DNA of 49,846 nucleotides from Galbitalea sp036266835. Lineage in GTDB: Bacteria; Actinomycetota; Actinomycetes; Actinomycetales; Microbacteriaceae. The translations under genes and the position numbers were made by a program. Below are positions 33,180 to 41,807 of the stretch, in pieces. Under the pieces are notes generated by a model that was not told where the DNA came from, did no database searches, and worked only from the letters and a program-made list of their open reading frames with translations. The stretch lies in the NCBI GenBank assembly GCA_036266835.1, contig DATAXD010000059.1, positions 1 to 49,846 of the forward strand. Reading direction: 5' to 3'. Numbering within the stretch: position 1 is the first letter of the stretch; every line of letters starts with the position of its first letter.

Positions 33180-34603
33180 CCAGGACTCCGATAACCATCG
33201 TCGTGCCGGTCTACGGCGATTTGCCGTCCCTTCTCGACTGCATCGACTCACTCACGAGCACGGTCGATTTCGGGGTCGATCGAGTCCTGCTGGTCAACGA
33301 CTGCGGTCCCCAGGCGGATGTGATCGAGGATGCCCTCGTTCGCCTGGTCGATGACCACGCCGGCTTCACGTATGCCCGCAACGAGCGCAACCTCGGCTTC
33401 GTCGGCACCTGCAACCGCGCCGCCTTCGAACTCGACCAGAGCGACAATGACCTCTTGTTCCTCAACAGCGACACGGTGTGCACCCCGGGATTCGCCGAAG
33501 AGCTCTCATCGGTCCTGCACAGTTCGCCGACGCACGGTGCCGTTTGTCCCCGCAGCAACAACGCGACTATCGCCACCATCCCCTACGCCCTCCGCGACCC
33601 ATCGGTCGGGCGAAGCCCTGAGCGGGCAGCCGAGGTTCATCGAGCGCTCCGCGAGACTCTTCCGCGTTTCAGCATTGCACCGGTTGCCATGGGATTCTGC
33701 ATCCTCATTCGGCGCGAACTCATCCGGCAATTCGGCCTGTTCGACGAGACGTTCGCACCGGGATACGGGGAAGAGAACGACTTCTGTCTTCGCGTTGCGG
33801 CGCACGGGTACCAGTCCGTCATCAGCCATCGGTCGCTGGTTTTCCACCTGGCCGGCCGGAGCTTTGCGAGCGTCAGGAGAGCCCGGCTGCGGGCCGCGCA
33901 CGAGGCTGTTCTGGTCACACGGTATCCGACGTATCCCGCAGCCGTGAGCGACTATCTCTACCTACGGCGCGACCCGGTCGATGTGTTCGCGGACGCGATC
34001 GCCGTCGCTCCCGGCGACGCAAGCGTCAAGCTCCTTCTCGATCTGGAGTGGGACACGGCAACGCCAATGGATGCCTGGCATCGCGACGTCCTTTCTGCGG
34101 CAAACGATATTCCCGACGGCGACGTCGTGGTGACTGTGGCGATCCCCGACGGACGAGTGGGCGAAGTCGCCACTCACTACCGCAGTCTCGTCGTGGTGCC
34201 CAACTCTCGCCTCAGCGGCATCTGGGACATCGTATACGGCTCCAATTCGGCTCCGAACCCGGTACAGCTGGCCAGGATGAATCGCTGCGGGCTGCGCTGG
34301 GTCCTGGATGAAACCACCGCAGCGGGTTCGCACGAATTCGCAGTGCGCGTCGTGACCCGGTCGGCCGCGTCGGCAAGCGAGTTGCTTGAGGGCCTGAGCG
34401 GCGAATGGTCGCGCACGACGATCGAGATCGAGCGGCTTCGCGCGCGGTGGAATGCAGTTACCGGCGCACCGGCTCGTCGTCCCGGAGGAACGGCGCCAGC
34501 GGCAGCAGCCGGCGCGACCCTGCTTCGTCGAATCGCGGCCAGGCTTCCGCCGCAGCTGGGCTGGATCGTCGCCGTTGCTCGAGTGGTGACTCGCCGGGAC
34601 TAA
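33176..34603 (+). CDS. GT2 glycosyltransferase
   Basis: The 475-residue protein has a GT-A domain in its first 270 residues: TIVVPVYGDLPSLLDCI, NERNLGFVGTCNRAAF, LFLNSDTVCTPGF (metal-binding DxD equivalent) and PGYGEENDFCLR (catalytic acid region), as in many O-antigen rhamnosyl- and galactosyltransferases. The C-terminal 200 residues, with an AP-rich linker near the end, match nothing recognised. ATG 33176 overlaps the preceding stop; a longer frame from 32840 lies inside the GT4 gene. The stop interlocks with the convergent 686-residue gene (CTAA). Confidence 0.83.
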   Translation: MTRTPITIVVPVYGDLPSLLDCIDSLTSTVDFGVDRVLLVNDCGPQADVIEDALVRLVDDHAGFTYARNERNLGFVGTCNRAAFELDQSDNDLLFLNSDTVCTPGFAEELSSVLHSSPTHGAVCPRSNNATIATIPYALRDPSVGRSPERAAEVHRALRETLPRFSIAPVAMGFCILIRRELIRQFGLFDETFAPGYGEENDFCLRVAAHGYQSVISHRSLVFHLAGRSFASVRRARLRAAHEAVLVTRYPTYPAAVSDYLYLRRDPVDVFADAIAVAPGDASVKLLLDLEWDTATPMDAWHRDVLSAANDIPDGDVVVTVAIPDGRVGEVATHYRSLVVVPNSRLSGIWDIVYGSNSAPNPVQLARMNRCGLRWVLDETTAAGSHEFAVRVVTRSAASASELLEGLSGEWSRTTIEIERLRARWNAVTGAPARRPGGTAPAAAAGATLLRRIAARLPPQLGWIVAVARVVTRRD

Positions 34604-36660
34604 TCCTCGGGTACCGGAACGCCCATGGCGGTGTAGCGCCAGAGATCTGACGGCGGCATCGAATCATTCCAGCGCCCGGAGAATAACTCTCGATTTCGCT
34701 CGATCGCGCGCGACCGCCCTGGCGTTTTCCCTTCGTGATGCACAACGACCGAGGTCGGCACGACTCTGAAGACTGACCCCGGATGCGCGCGAAGCGCTCG
34801 GAGACAGAGGTCGACATCTTCGAGGCCGTTGGTGAAGACGGGATCGAATCCGTGCAGCTCGATCAGGGTGTCGGCGCGAATGCACATGGCAGCCGCCGTG
34901 ATCGCGGAGTAATCCGCAGACGGCACGCGGGATGCCTCGTCACGGGAGAGTCCCTGCAGGAAGTGACGCGGTGGCTTCCCGTCGTCCAGGAACACCGTCC
35001 CGGCCGTTTGGATTGTGCCTCCGGGATAGAGCAGAAGCGGCTGCGAGGCGATCACTCGCGCGTCGCCGGCGACCTCGGCGACCAACGGTTCGAGCCATCC
35101 GAGTTGCACCTCGGTGTCGTTATTGAGCGCCACGACGAACTCGCCCACGGATCCGCTCAGCGCATAGTTGTTGCCGAGCGCGAAATTCAGATTCCTCGCG
35201 GCCCGGGTGATCCGCACCGTGGGATGGCTCCCGAACAGGCCGTCGAGAATGGCGCTCACCGGCCGCGGCGAACCGTTGTCGAGGATGACCAGGTCGAGTT
35301 CGCGGTTACCCGAGTTGTCGAGCACCGACCGCACCGCCGTAGCCGTGAGTCGCCAGTCCAGGTACGTCGGAATGATGATCGACACGCACCCTGCACGCCT
35401 CGCGGTGGCGGCCACATCCTGCCAGTCGATCAGGTGCTTGCCGATGACGACGTCTTCCCAGCTTGGCGGTTCCGAGTGCGTGATCCGGTGCGCCGAAGCG
35501 CGGTCATCGTATTCGACGCCGAGAAAAGGCAGGTATCGCGGTGGCGTGCGCCGGATGAGAGTGAGAAAGAGGTCAAAGTCGCTCCATCGCTTCACGGCGG
35601 GGTCGAAGCCGCCTGCGGCCTCGACGAGCGATCGCTCGATCATGGTCGCGTTGAGATCGATGAAGTTGCCCCCGTAGAGCAAGTCGTCCGCGGAGCCCTG
35701 CATCCCCCGATAAACGACGCCGCCCTCGCGGTGAACTCGCATCCCGCAGTAGACGAAATCGCCGGATTCGAGGTCCATCCCCGCGAGGCAACGCTCCAGA
35801 AATTCCGGACGCCAGGTGTTATCGGAGTCGAGAAATGCGACGACATCGCCGCTCGCGCTCGAAAGCCCGCGGTTGCGCGCGGCGCCGACGCCAGTGCCGT
35901 CGCCCCGGACGATGTGAACACGCCCGTCCGTATCGGCGAGCGTCGCCAGATACTCGGCCGTGCCATCGGTCGATGCATCGTCGACGACGATCAGCTCCCA
36001 ATTCGCGAAAGTCTGGGCGAGCACCGATTCGACCGCCTGGTGAAGTGACCCCACGCGATTTCGAGTCGGAAGGACGATCGACACGGTTTTGACCCCGATG
36101 CCCGCCGATCGGGCACCTTCCAGCTCACGCAGGAACCGTCCCTCGGCATCCGAGTCCCAGCTCTCCGAGGTGCGGGCCACTCGCACCGAAAGTTGGTGCA
36201 CATACTGCGCGGCCCGTCCAAGGGCTCTGGTGCGAAATTCGCCCCAGGACGGAACGGGTCCACGGCCGTCCGCGGCCACCGGCAGCGGCGTCGACGGCGT
36301 CGCGGTCCGAAGAAAAGCCCTGATGGCCTTCAGGGTCGGCCTTCGGGCGGAGGCTCCTCCCGAGCGGGAATAGTTTGCGGCATCGAATCCGGGTCCGGTC
36401 GAGAACAGCTCACGACTGTGCCACAGGATCGCGAACCAGCTGGCGTCGGTTTCGGGATGCGCGGCCGCAATCCAGTCCTTTTCTATGAGCGGGTTGAGCC
36501 CCAGCGCGACGACGGTGTCGCCTTCGTTGTCCAGGTAGTACGCGAGCGCCGCGCGCTTCGACCTGAAGTGCCGTTGAGCGAGCACGGACAGGTACTCCAG
36601 GTCGAGCACACCCATGAGCTGGAGTCGGAACAGCCAGAGTTGCCGACGTATGAACCTCAT
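34600..36660 (-). CDS. Double-headed GT2 glycosyltransferase
   Basis: This 686-residue protein carries two GT2 domains in tandem. The first runs about 192-390 (VSIVLPTRNR, VVDDASTDGT, FLDSDNTW). The second runs about 425-660 (VSIIIPTYLD, LNNDTEVQ, LEDVDLCLR). About 190 N-terminal residues of unknown fold precede them. Bifunctional GT2 enzymes of this kind can build alternating disaccharide repeats or extend and cap a chain. It is the last gene of the minus-strand operon that starts with the HTTM protein, 13 bp after the methyltransferase gene. Confidence 0.85.
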   Translation of the reverse strand: MRFIRRQLWLFRLQLMGVLDLEYLSVLAQRHFRSKRAALAYYLDNEGDTVVALGLNPLIEKDWIAAAHPETDASWFAILWHSRELFSTGPGFDAANYSRSGGASARRPTLKAIRAFLRTATPSTPLPVAADGRGPVPSWGEFRTRALGRAAQYVHQLSVRVARTSESWDSDAEGRFLRELEGARSAGIGVKTVSIVLPTRNRVGSLHQAVESVLAQTFANWELIVVDDASTDGTAEYLATLADTDGRVHIVRGDGTGVGAARNRGLSSASGDVVAFLDSDNTWRPEFLERCLAGMDLESGDFVYCGMRVHREGGVVYRGMQGSADDLLYGGNFIDLNATMIERSLVEAAGGFDPAVKRWSDFDLFLTLIRRTPPRYLPFLGVEYDDRASAHRITHSEPPSWEDVVIGKHLIDWQDVAATARRAGCVSIIIPTYLDWRLTATAVRSVLDNSGNRELDLVILDNGSPRPVSAILDGLFGSHPTVRITRAARNLNFALGNNYALSGSVGEFVVALNNDTEVQLGWLEPLVAEVAGDARVIASQPLLLYPGGTIQTAGTVFLDDGKPPRHFLQGLSRDEASRVPSADYSAITAAAMCIRADTLIELHGFDPVFTNGLEDVDLCLRALRAHPGSVFRVVPTSVVVHHEGKTPGRSRAIERNRELFSGRWNDSMPPSDLWRYTAMGVPVPED

Positions 36661-36673
36661 TCAGCGCGCTTCG

Positions 36674-37747
36674 TCAGCCGGGCGGCGGCGCGCCGGCAAG
36701 CGAGAATCGGAACACCGACGAGCGATCGAGATCGCGTTCGTGAACCAGGGCTCCCGGACCGTCGCTCGCCTGAAGCCACTTGTCGACGATGGCGATCTCG
36801 GTCTTGCGTGTCGTGTCGTCCAGGACAACGATCGCGCCGTCGACGAGGTTCGTTCGGAAATATGGGAACGCCGGGTACCGCGCATCCTTCCCCGATCGAG
36901 CCGGAGGGCCATCCACGAACAGCAGCGAAATGTCCCGTAGATCCGCGGTACGGCTCGGCGCGTACCACTCGAACTCGACACCGTCGACGACTTGCGGTTC
37001 AAGCGGAGCGAGACGCAGGTCCACGACGTCGTCAATGCCGTTGCGCCGCAAGGCATCTGCGGTTGCGGCGAAGTACTGCTCGTTGTGATCGAGCGAGACC
37101 ACCCTGATGCCGCGGTTCTGCTGCTTTGCCGCCAGGCCCAGCCAAACGCTCGACGTACCGCTTCCGCATTCGACGACCCGTGCGCCATCAGGCAGTGAGC
37201 GGACCATCGTAACCAGCGCGAGAAGAGTCTGGGGCGTTGCGGCCCATCCGCCGGGCGACGGAACCTCACCCTCAATCGGTACGGCGGCATAAAGCGCCAG
37301 AAGTGCCGACACGTCCCTGGCCGTCGAGCGCCGCAGGCGGGTTTCGATCCCGCGGGTGTCTCCCCCGAGACGCTTGAGTACCTGTGCAACGGAATTCTCG
37401 TCCCAGGCCTCCGGGACGGCGGCACGGGCGAGAACCTGCGCGACCGACTGCTCGTCCCACGCCTCCGGGACGGCGACGCGAGAAAGAACCTGGGCGACCG
37501 ACTGCTCGTCCCAGAATTCCGGGGACGGGATCTCGGATGCCCGAAGCCAGCCCACGACGGCGACGAGCTTCGCCGAGACGTAGGCGATCCCCAGGAACAC
37601 ACCGCCAAAGGCGAGACCGAGCGCAACGAACCACGGCTGGCGGGCCTGCAACGCGAGCACGGCGCCCGCGACCACAGCCGCGGCGGCGCAGACGCCCAGC
37701 ACAACAACGCCGGATCGCACCGATGGAATCGGAGACGCGTCGGACAT
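36674..37747 (-). CDS. Membrane-anchored class I methyltransferase with triple WDEQSVAQVL repeat
   Basis: The 357-residue protein has two N-terminal membrane helices (about 13-36 and 39-67), then three 18-residue repeats (76-129) each with the core PE-[FA]-WDE-[QN]-SVAQVL. A Rossmann methyltransferase-like domain follows from about 140: SAM-binding VVECGSGTSSVWLGLA (191-206), SLDHNE (218-223) and LLFVDGPP (275-282). It resembles class I O-methyltransferases of the kind seen in glycan clusters; the substrate is unknown. ATG 37747 lies 2 bp after the previous stop; longer and overlapping frames nearby are shadows. The repeats probably form amphipathic helices that scaffold the enzyme or its partners. 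Confidence 0.75.
   Translation of the reverse strand: MSDASPIPSVRSGVVVLGVCAAAAVVAGAVLALQARQPWFVALGLAFGGVFLGIAYVSAKLVAVVGWLRASEIPSPEFWDEQSVAQVLSRVAVPEAWDEQSVAQVLARAAVPEAWDENSVAQVLKRLGGDTRGIETRLRRSTARDVSALLALYAAVPIEGEVPSPGGWAATPQTLLALVTMVRSLPDGARVVECGSGTSSVWLGLAAKQQNRGIRVVSLDHNEQYFAATADALRRNGIDDVVDLRLAPLEPQVVDGVEFEWYAPSRTADLRDISLLFVDGPPARSGKDARYPAFPYFRTNLVDGAIVVLDDTTRKTEIAIVDKWLQASDGPGALVHERDLDRSSVFRFSLAGAPPPG
37361..37522 (-). repeat. 54-bp in-frame tandem repeat, three copies
   Basis: Three units of 54 bp encode 18-residue repeats 76-93, 94-111 and 112-129 of the membrane methyltransferase. Copies differ at a few codons (F/A, S/A, Q/N), most in the third copy. The number of units could change by recombination without breaking the frame. 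Confidence 0.85.
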
Positions 37748-37749
37748 GA

Positions 37750-39993
37750 TTACGCGGGTTCCCGACGTAGTTCGCTGATATCCCTCACGCTCATCCAGGT
37801 CGCCGACTGGCCGAACAACTCGAGCGCGTTGCGCTCGCAGTCGGAATTCACAATGAATACCGTCGGGGCGGGCCACACGATGTGGACTGAACCTGCCACG
37901 ATGCCTGCCTTCGTTGTCGGAATGAACTGCAGCGAGTCCGGAGTCCGGACGATAACCCGTTCCACCCTAATCTCGTCGTCCAGGAAGACCTGGTCAACCG
38001 CACCGCTGTTGATGTGTCTCTGGATGGCCGCGGATTGGCGGATCTCGCGCGTTGGCGCGAACCCCACCGTCCACATCTGCAGCACGGCGATCCGAAATCC
38101 CCTGTTGACCAGGTCATCGAGCTCAGCACCGACCTGCTCCAGCAGGGGCGCCGTGCGTAGTCGGTGGGAGAAATCGAGCACCATGAGCAGGTCGTAGGGA
38201 TCCGTCGCCGGCCGGACCTCGCCCAGCGTGCGAACCGGCGCCGGGAACGCGCGCGCCTTCTGCTCCTTGTCCAGGCTCGGGATTGCACCCGCGGCGACAA
38301 CATCCGCGTGCCACTGCCGCCACGCGCTTCGATACGCCATTCGCGACGGATGCATCCACCCGGTGGAGAAATCGCTGCCGCTGAGGGAGCCGGGGCTGAA
38401 CCTTTGCAGCGTGAGGGGCGGGAACATGTCGAGAACTACGACGGGGTGTCCCTGCGCTGCCGCGATCCTCCACCGGAATTCGCTGTCTCCGCCCGAACGA
38501 ACCCGGTCGAAGTAGCCAACGGTCGACAGCGCCACCTCACGGCGGAACAGGATGGAAGGCTCGCACAGCTTGAGGTCGTAGCCGCGATCCTGGGCGAACG
38601 ACAACTGCTCGGACACGCGCAGCGCGAATGAGATGTTGGCCATCTCGGCCGCGTGTTCCACGAGGTGCCGGATCTGCAGTTCCAGGCGTCTCGGGTGCAT
38701 CCAGTCATCGGCGTCCTGGATCGTGACGAAGTCGCCCGCCGCCTGGTCGAGCGCGACATTGCGAGTGCCGTAAGTCCCGATGTTTTCCTTGTTGCGGATG
38801 AGCCGAATCCTGTCGTCAAGTGCCGCGCACTGTTCGAACAGCGGCAGGAACTCGTCGCCCGAGGCGTCGTCGAAGAGCAACAGCTCCCAGTTGCCCCAGG
38901 TCTGGTCGACGACCGAGCGTACGGACGTCAGTAGGCCCTCGTCGGGCTGGAAGGCAGCGGTGATGATCGTCGCCATCGGCCCATCGGAGTTCCGGGAGCG
39001 GGCGACTCGCGCGGCCTGGCTGCTAATCCGGTCAAACGGCAGCTTCGTCTCGTCGCCGGAGAGCGTCAGCGGTTCGAGCCCGTACTCCGAAAAGACCCCG
39101 TTGAAAACCGCCAGCCACAACGATTCGCTTGCGCCCAGCGACACGTCGCCTTGGAACGGATTGAGCACGTCGGCAGCAATCTGGGTTGTGGCGATCTCGT
39201 GCGACTTCACGCCGAGCACGACCTGTGCTGCCTCCTCACGCCTGTCGGCCTGCACCAGGAAGCTCGCGTAGCCGATGCGGTCCGCTTCGGCGAGCCGGGC
39301 GACACCGTACATCTCCACGGTCCAGTCGAGCAGGGCGATCGCGTTCCGCCGGTCGTCCGCCTCGAGATCCTGACCGTGCACCACCTGGGCGAGTATCACG
39401 ATTGTCGGCACCGCGACCCAGCCGAGAATGAGTTTGGCGGCCGAGCGAGTGGCGTCGTCGGCGAAGAGCTCGACCGCTGCGATGAGCTCGGGGTAGCTCA
39501 GCCGACCACGTGTCGCCAGCCTCGCGAGCACATCACGGATGCCCGGCACCTTTGACACGAGCCCGGACAACCGAAGATTCTGATCCCCTACGCTCGAGAA
39601 CCAGGCGAGCATCCGGGTGTTCTGGGCATCCGCATCCGCACCGGTCACGAGCCAGTCCGGCGCGTTCAGGCGGGTCAGCGCCGACAGCCGCTCGACCGCG
39701 GGTAGCGCGGCACTCTCGACCGGACGCTGCGCCAGGCCAGCGCGATAGCGGACGACCCATCTGGCCCCGACCACCACAAGGAATCCGTAGTAGAGCACGA
39801 ATACCACCGCTACCGGCAACCACCACTCCCGCAGCAGCACAGCGGCCAGAGCCGCAGCGAGCGCCAGGAGCGGAAGAACCACGATGGTGACTATCGCGAT
39901 GAATCGCAGCGCGCCCATTCCGGACAGGACCCCGACCATGATCCGTACCCTGTGACCCAGCAGTCCCTTGACCCGCGGCTGTCGACTACTCAT
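37750..39993 (-). CDS. Large membrane-associated GT2 glycosyltransferase
   Basis: This 747-residue protein has two membrane helices near 29-55 and 58-80, and a helical region of about 250 residues without a recognised fold. A GT2 catalytic domain lies at about 340-560: ATIITAAFQPDEG, LFDDASGDEF, NIGTYGTRNVAL and the metal-binding IQDADDW. A further 190-residue C-terminal domain with alternating beta/alpha character follows. The substrate is unknown. It sits between the HTTM gene (9 bp before) and the methyltransferase gene (2 bp after), with near-zero spacing, which suggests one membrane complex. Confidence 0.8.
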   Translation of the reverse strand: MSSRQPRVKGLLGHRVRIMVGVLSGMGALRFIAIVTIVVLPLLALAAALAAVLLREWWLPVAVVFVLYYGFLVVVGARWVVRYRAGLAQRPVESAALPAVERLSALTRLNAPDWLVTGADADAQNTRMLAWFSSVGDQNLRLSGLVSKVPGIRDVLARLATRGRLSYPELIAAVELFADDATRSAAKLILGWVAVPTIVILAQVVHGQDLEADDRRNAIALLDWTVEMYGVARLAEADRIGYASFLVQADRREEAAQVVLGVKSHEIATTQIAADVLNPFQGDVSLGASESLWLAVFNGVFSEYGLEPLTLSGDETKLPFDRISSQAARVARSRNSDGPMATIITAAFQPDEGLLTSVRSVVDQTWGNWELLLFDDASGDEFLPLFEQCAALDDRIRLIRNKENIGTYGTRNVALDQAAGDFVTIQDADDWMHPRRLELQIRHLVEHAAEMANISFALRVSEQLSFAQDRGYDLKLCEPSILFRREVALSTVGYFDRVRSGGDSEFRWRIAAAQGHPVVVLDMFPPLTLQRFSPGSLSGSDFSTGWMHPSRMAYRSAWRQWHADVVAAGAIPSLDKEQKARAFPAPVRTLGEVRPATDPYDLLMVLDFSHRLRTAPLLEQVGAELDDLVNRGFRIAVLQMWTVGFAPTREIRQSAAIQRHINSGAVDQVFLDDEIRVERVIVRTPDSLQFIPTTKAGIVAGSVHIVWPAPTVFIVNSDCERNALELFGQSATWMSVRDISELRREPA

Positions 39994-40002
39994 CGGTGCA
40001 GA

Positions 40003-41553
40003 TCATCCTTCGGTGGGAAACTTGACGGTTACGGTCTTGAGAGGCGTGCGGTACTTGATCTGGCCCGAAATATGGTCGTACTTCGTTCGCACCCAGGTCA
40101 CAGTCATCTCGACTGGCACGAGCGGTGAGTACTTTTTCGCCAGGCGCGCGCCGAGCCAGCGGCGAGTCTGGATGTCGTTGTCGCGACGCTGGATCGAGAA
40201 CGCCGCGTCGAACTCCGCACCCACGTCAGTGGGCGACGGCAGAACTTCCGACGCGTCCACCCGCAGCCTTTTGCCGCCGGCGAACACGAGAGTGATGACC
40301 GGACGGGTCGAGATCACGCGTGCCCCGACTAGCGGGCCCGGTCCATAGAAGTCGGGCTGGAAGAGCGCCGGATACGGTTCGCCGATGTCCTGCTTGATGA
40401 CGAGGGTCACCGGTAGGGAGATGACGAGAATCGCCACCACGCAGCGAAGCACCAGCGCACCGGGTCGGTGCGGCGCGATACCTGAGTTCGCGGAGAAGGC
40501 AACCAGAGGGTGAACCCGGCGCACGAGCCGCACGAACCACCACAGCAGATACGCCGCTCCACCGATTGTTCCAACCCACAGGATCAGTGGTCCCAAGCCC
40601 GGGATGCCACGCACGAGGACATCGGTCACCTCGAGAGCAGCCCACACTCCGACGAGGCCGGCGAGCACAAGGGCGATCGGCGCGATGACGCGTTGCCGCT
40701 CTCGCGACAGCCTCGCGGGAATGAGGCGACCCCACGACACGAAGGCACCATAGGCGATCACATTTCCGTAGAAGTCGATGTTCAGAAGGAAATAGACCCC
40801 GAGGTGGAAGAACATTGCGAGCGAGATCGCGATCCTGAGGAGCCGCCACGAAAGGAATGCGATGGCCAGCGTGAATTCCACACCGACGACCGTCCAGTCC
40901 AGCACCTCCCAGAGCCACGGAGCCTGGATGGACTGGGCAAGTTCCGCGATCCCGTTGTGACTCGACGACGTGTAATACGTTCGAAGAAAATATCCCTTCA
41001 CGGTTTGGGCGTTCGGAGACAGCCATCCGGTGCTGATCTTGGCGTACGCGGCGGTCGCGAACGAGATTCCTATCGAAATGGCGAGCAGGCGCACAGGCCA
41101 CTGCCTGACGGACGCGGCATCCCGCTTCCTGAGCAGCGCGTCAACCGAGATGCTTCCCCCCCAGTTGGCGAACGACAGGATGAGCGGCGCGATGACCAGG
41201 ATTATCGAATGGTCGATCTTGCCGAAGGAATACGCGTAACCCATCGCGAAGAGATGCAGCGCGGTGACCGCGATCGAGGCCCACCGTGTGAACAAGCCGA
41301 TGCCCATGAGCACCGTGGCAACCACGATTGCGAGCGAAAGCACATCGAAGAACGCGACGGGCGGGATCGCGGTGACGAGCTGGAAAGGACCGACCGGTGG
41401 CCGCAGGAGCGAACTGGGAAACTCGGAGATCCACGTGATCGGCTGCTGTGTCGCAATGAGCAGCGTGGCGCAGATGATCCGGAAAATACCGAGATCGCGA
41501 GAGGTGAACGATCCCCTGTTGATCCACCGGTCGAATCCGCGTACGAGTCTCAT
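40003..41553 (-). CDS. HTTM-domain membrane protein
   Basis: This 516-residue protein has about ten membrane helices in its first 390 residues. The features fit the HTTM family, which is related to vitamin-K-dependent gamma-carboxylase: an RDLGIFRI N-terminus, FFDV, a KIDHSIILVI helix, a TAAYAKISTGWLSP motif and a FHLGVYFLLNIDFYGNVI helix. The last 120 residues form a soluble, probably extracytoplasmic beta-rich domain. Bacterial members lack a known reaction in most cases. Start ATG 41553 has GGGAG about 5 nt upstream. It is the first gene of the four-gene membrane operon. Confidence 0.78.
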   Translation of the reverse strand: MRLVRGFDRWINRGSFTSRDLGIFRIICATLLIATQQPITWISEFPSSLLRPPVGPFQLVTAIPPVAFFDVLSLAIVVATVLMGIGLFTRWASIAVTALHLFAMGYAYSFGKIDHSIILVIAPLILSFANWGGSISVDALLRKRDAASVRQWPVRLLAISIGISFATAAYAKISTGWLSPNAQTVKGYFLRTYYTSSSHNGIAELAQSIQAPWLWEVLDWTVVGVEFTLAIAFLSWRLLRIAISLAMFFHLGVYFLLNIDFYGNVIAYGAFVSWGRLIPARLSRERQRVIAPIALVLAGLVGVWAALEVTDVLVRGIPGLGPLILWVGTIGGAAYLLWWFVRLVRRVHPLVAFSANSGIAPHRPGALVLRCVVAILVISLPVTLVIKQDIGEPYPALFQPDFYGPGPLVGARVISTRPVITLVFAGGKRLRVDASEVLPSPTDVGAEFDAAFSIQRRDNDIQTRRWLGARLAKKYSPLVPVEMTVTWVRTKYDHISGQIKYRTPLKTVTVKFPTEG

Positions 41554-41583
41554 TCGCTCTCCCTGACGTTGCCCTACCGGAGG

Positions 41584-41589
41584 ATACTA
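41584..41589 (-). promoter_or_regulatory. Predicted -10 box TAGTAT, leadered mRNA
   Basis: TAGTAT lies 30 bp before the ATG at 41553 and would give a leader of about 24 nt that includes the GGGAG ribosome site of the HTTM gene. Confidence 0.45.
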
Positions 41590-41807
41590 TCGGGGTCTGC
41601 GCCCGCCGATCGCTGCCCACTCCTACGTCTAACCCGCGACCGTTCGCTCACAGTCGTTGCACCGCGACGGAGTGGCTGGCAGCCCGTACCTGTCTACTCC
41701 AGGCGGGCCGCGTCAACAACCGATCGACCAGTTGCGCACACGCCTCGCTCGGGCGCGCGCCGACATCACGACCGCGCCGCGATAATTCGAGGGGAGCCCT
41801 ATCGAGG
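41590..41807. other. Intergenic region, no gene seen
   Basis: This stretch between the beta-helix gene and the HTTM promoter shows no plausible start codon with a ribosome site. A GGCGCGCGCC palindrome at 41752-41761 has no following T-run, so it is not a typical terminator. Confidence 0.5.

Noticed and set aside
36661..37707. 348-codon frame overlapping the methyltransferase on the same strand
   Set aside because: Its translation is Ser/Arg-rich without motifs, whereas the alternate frame has membrane helices and a SAM-binding motif.
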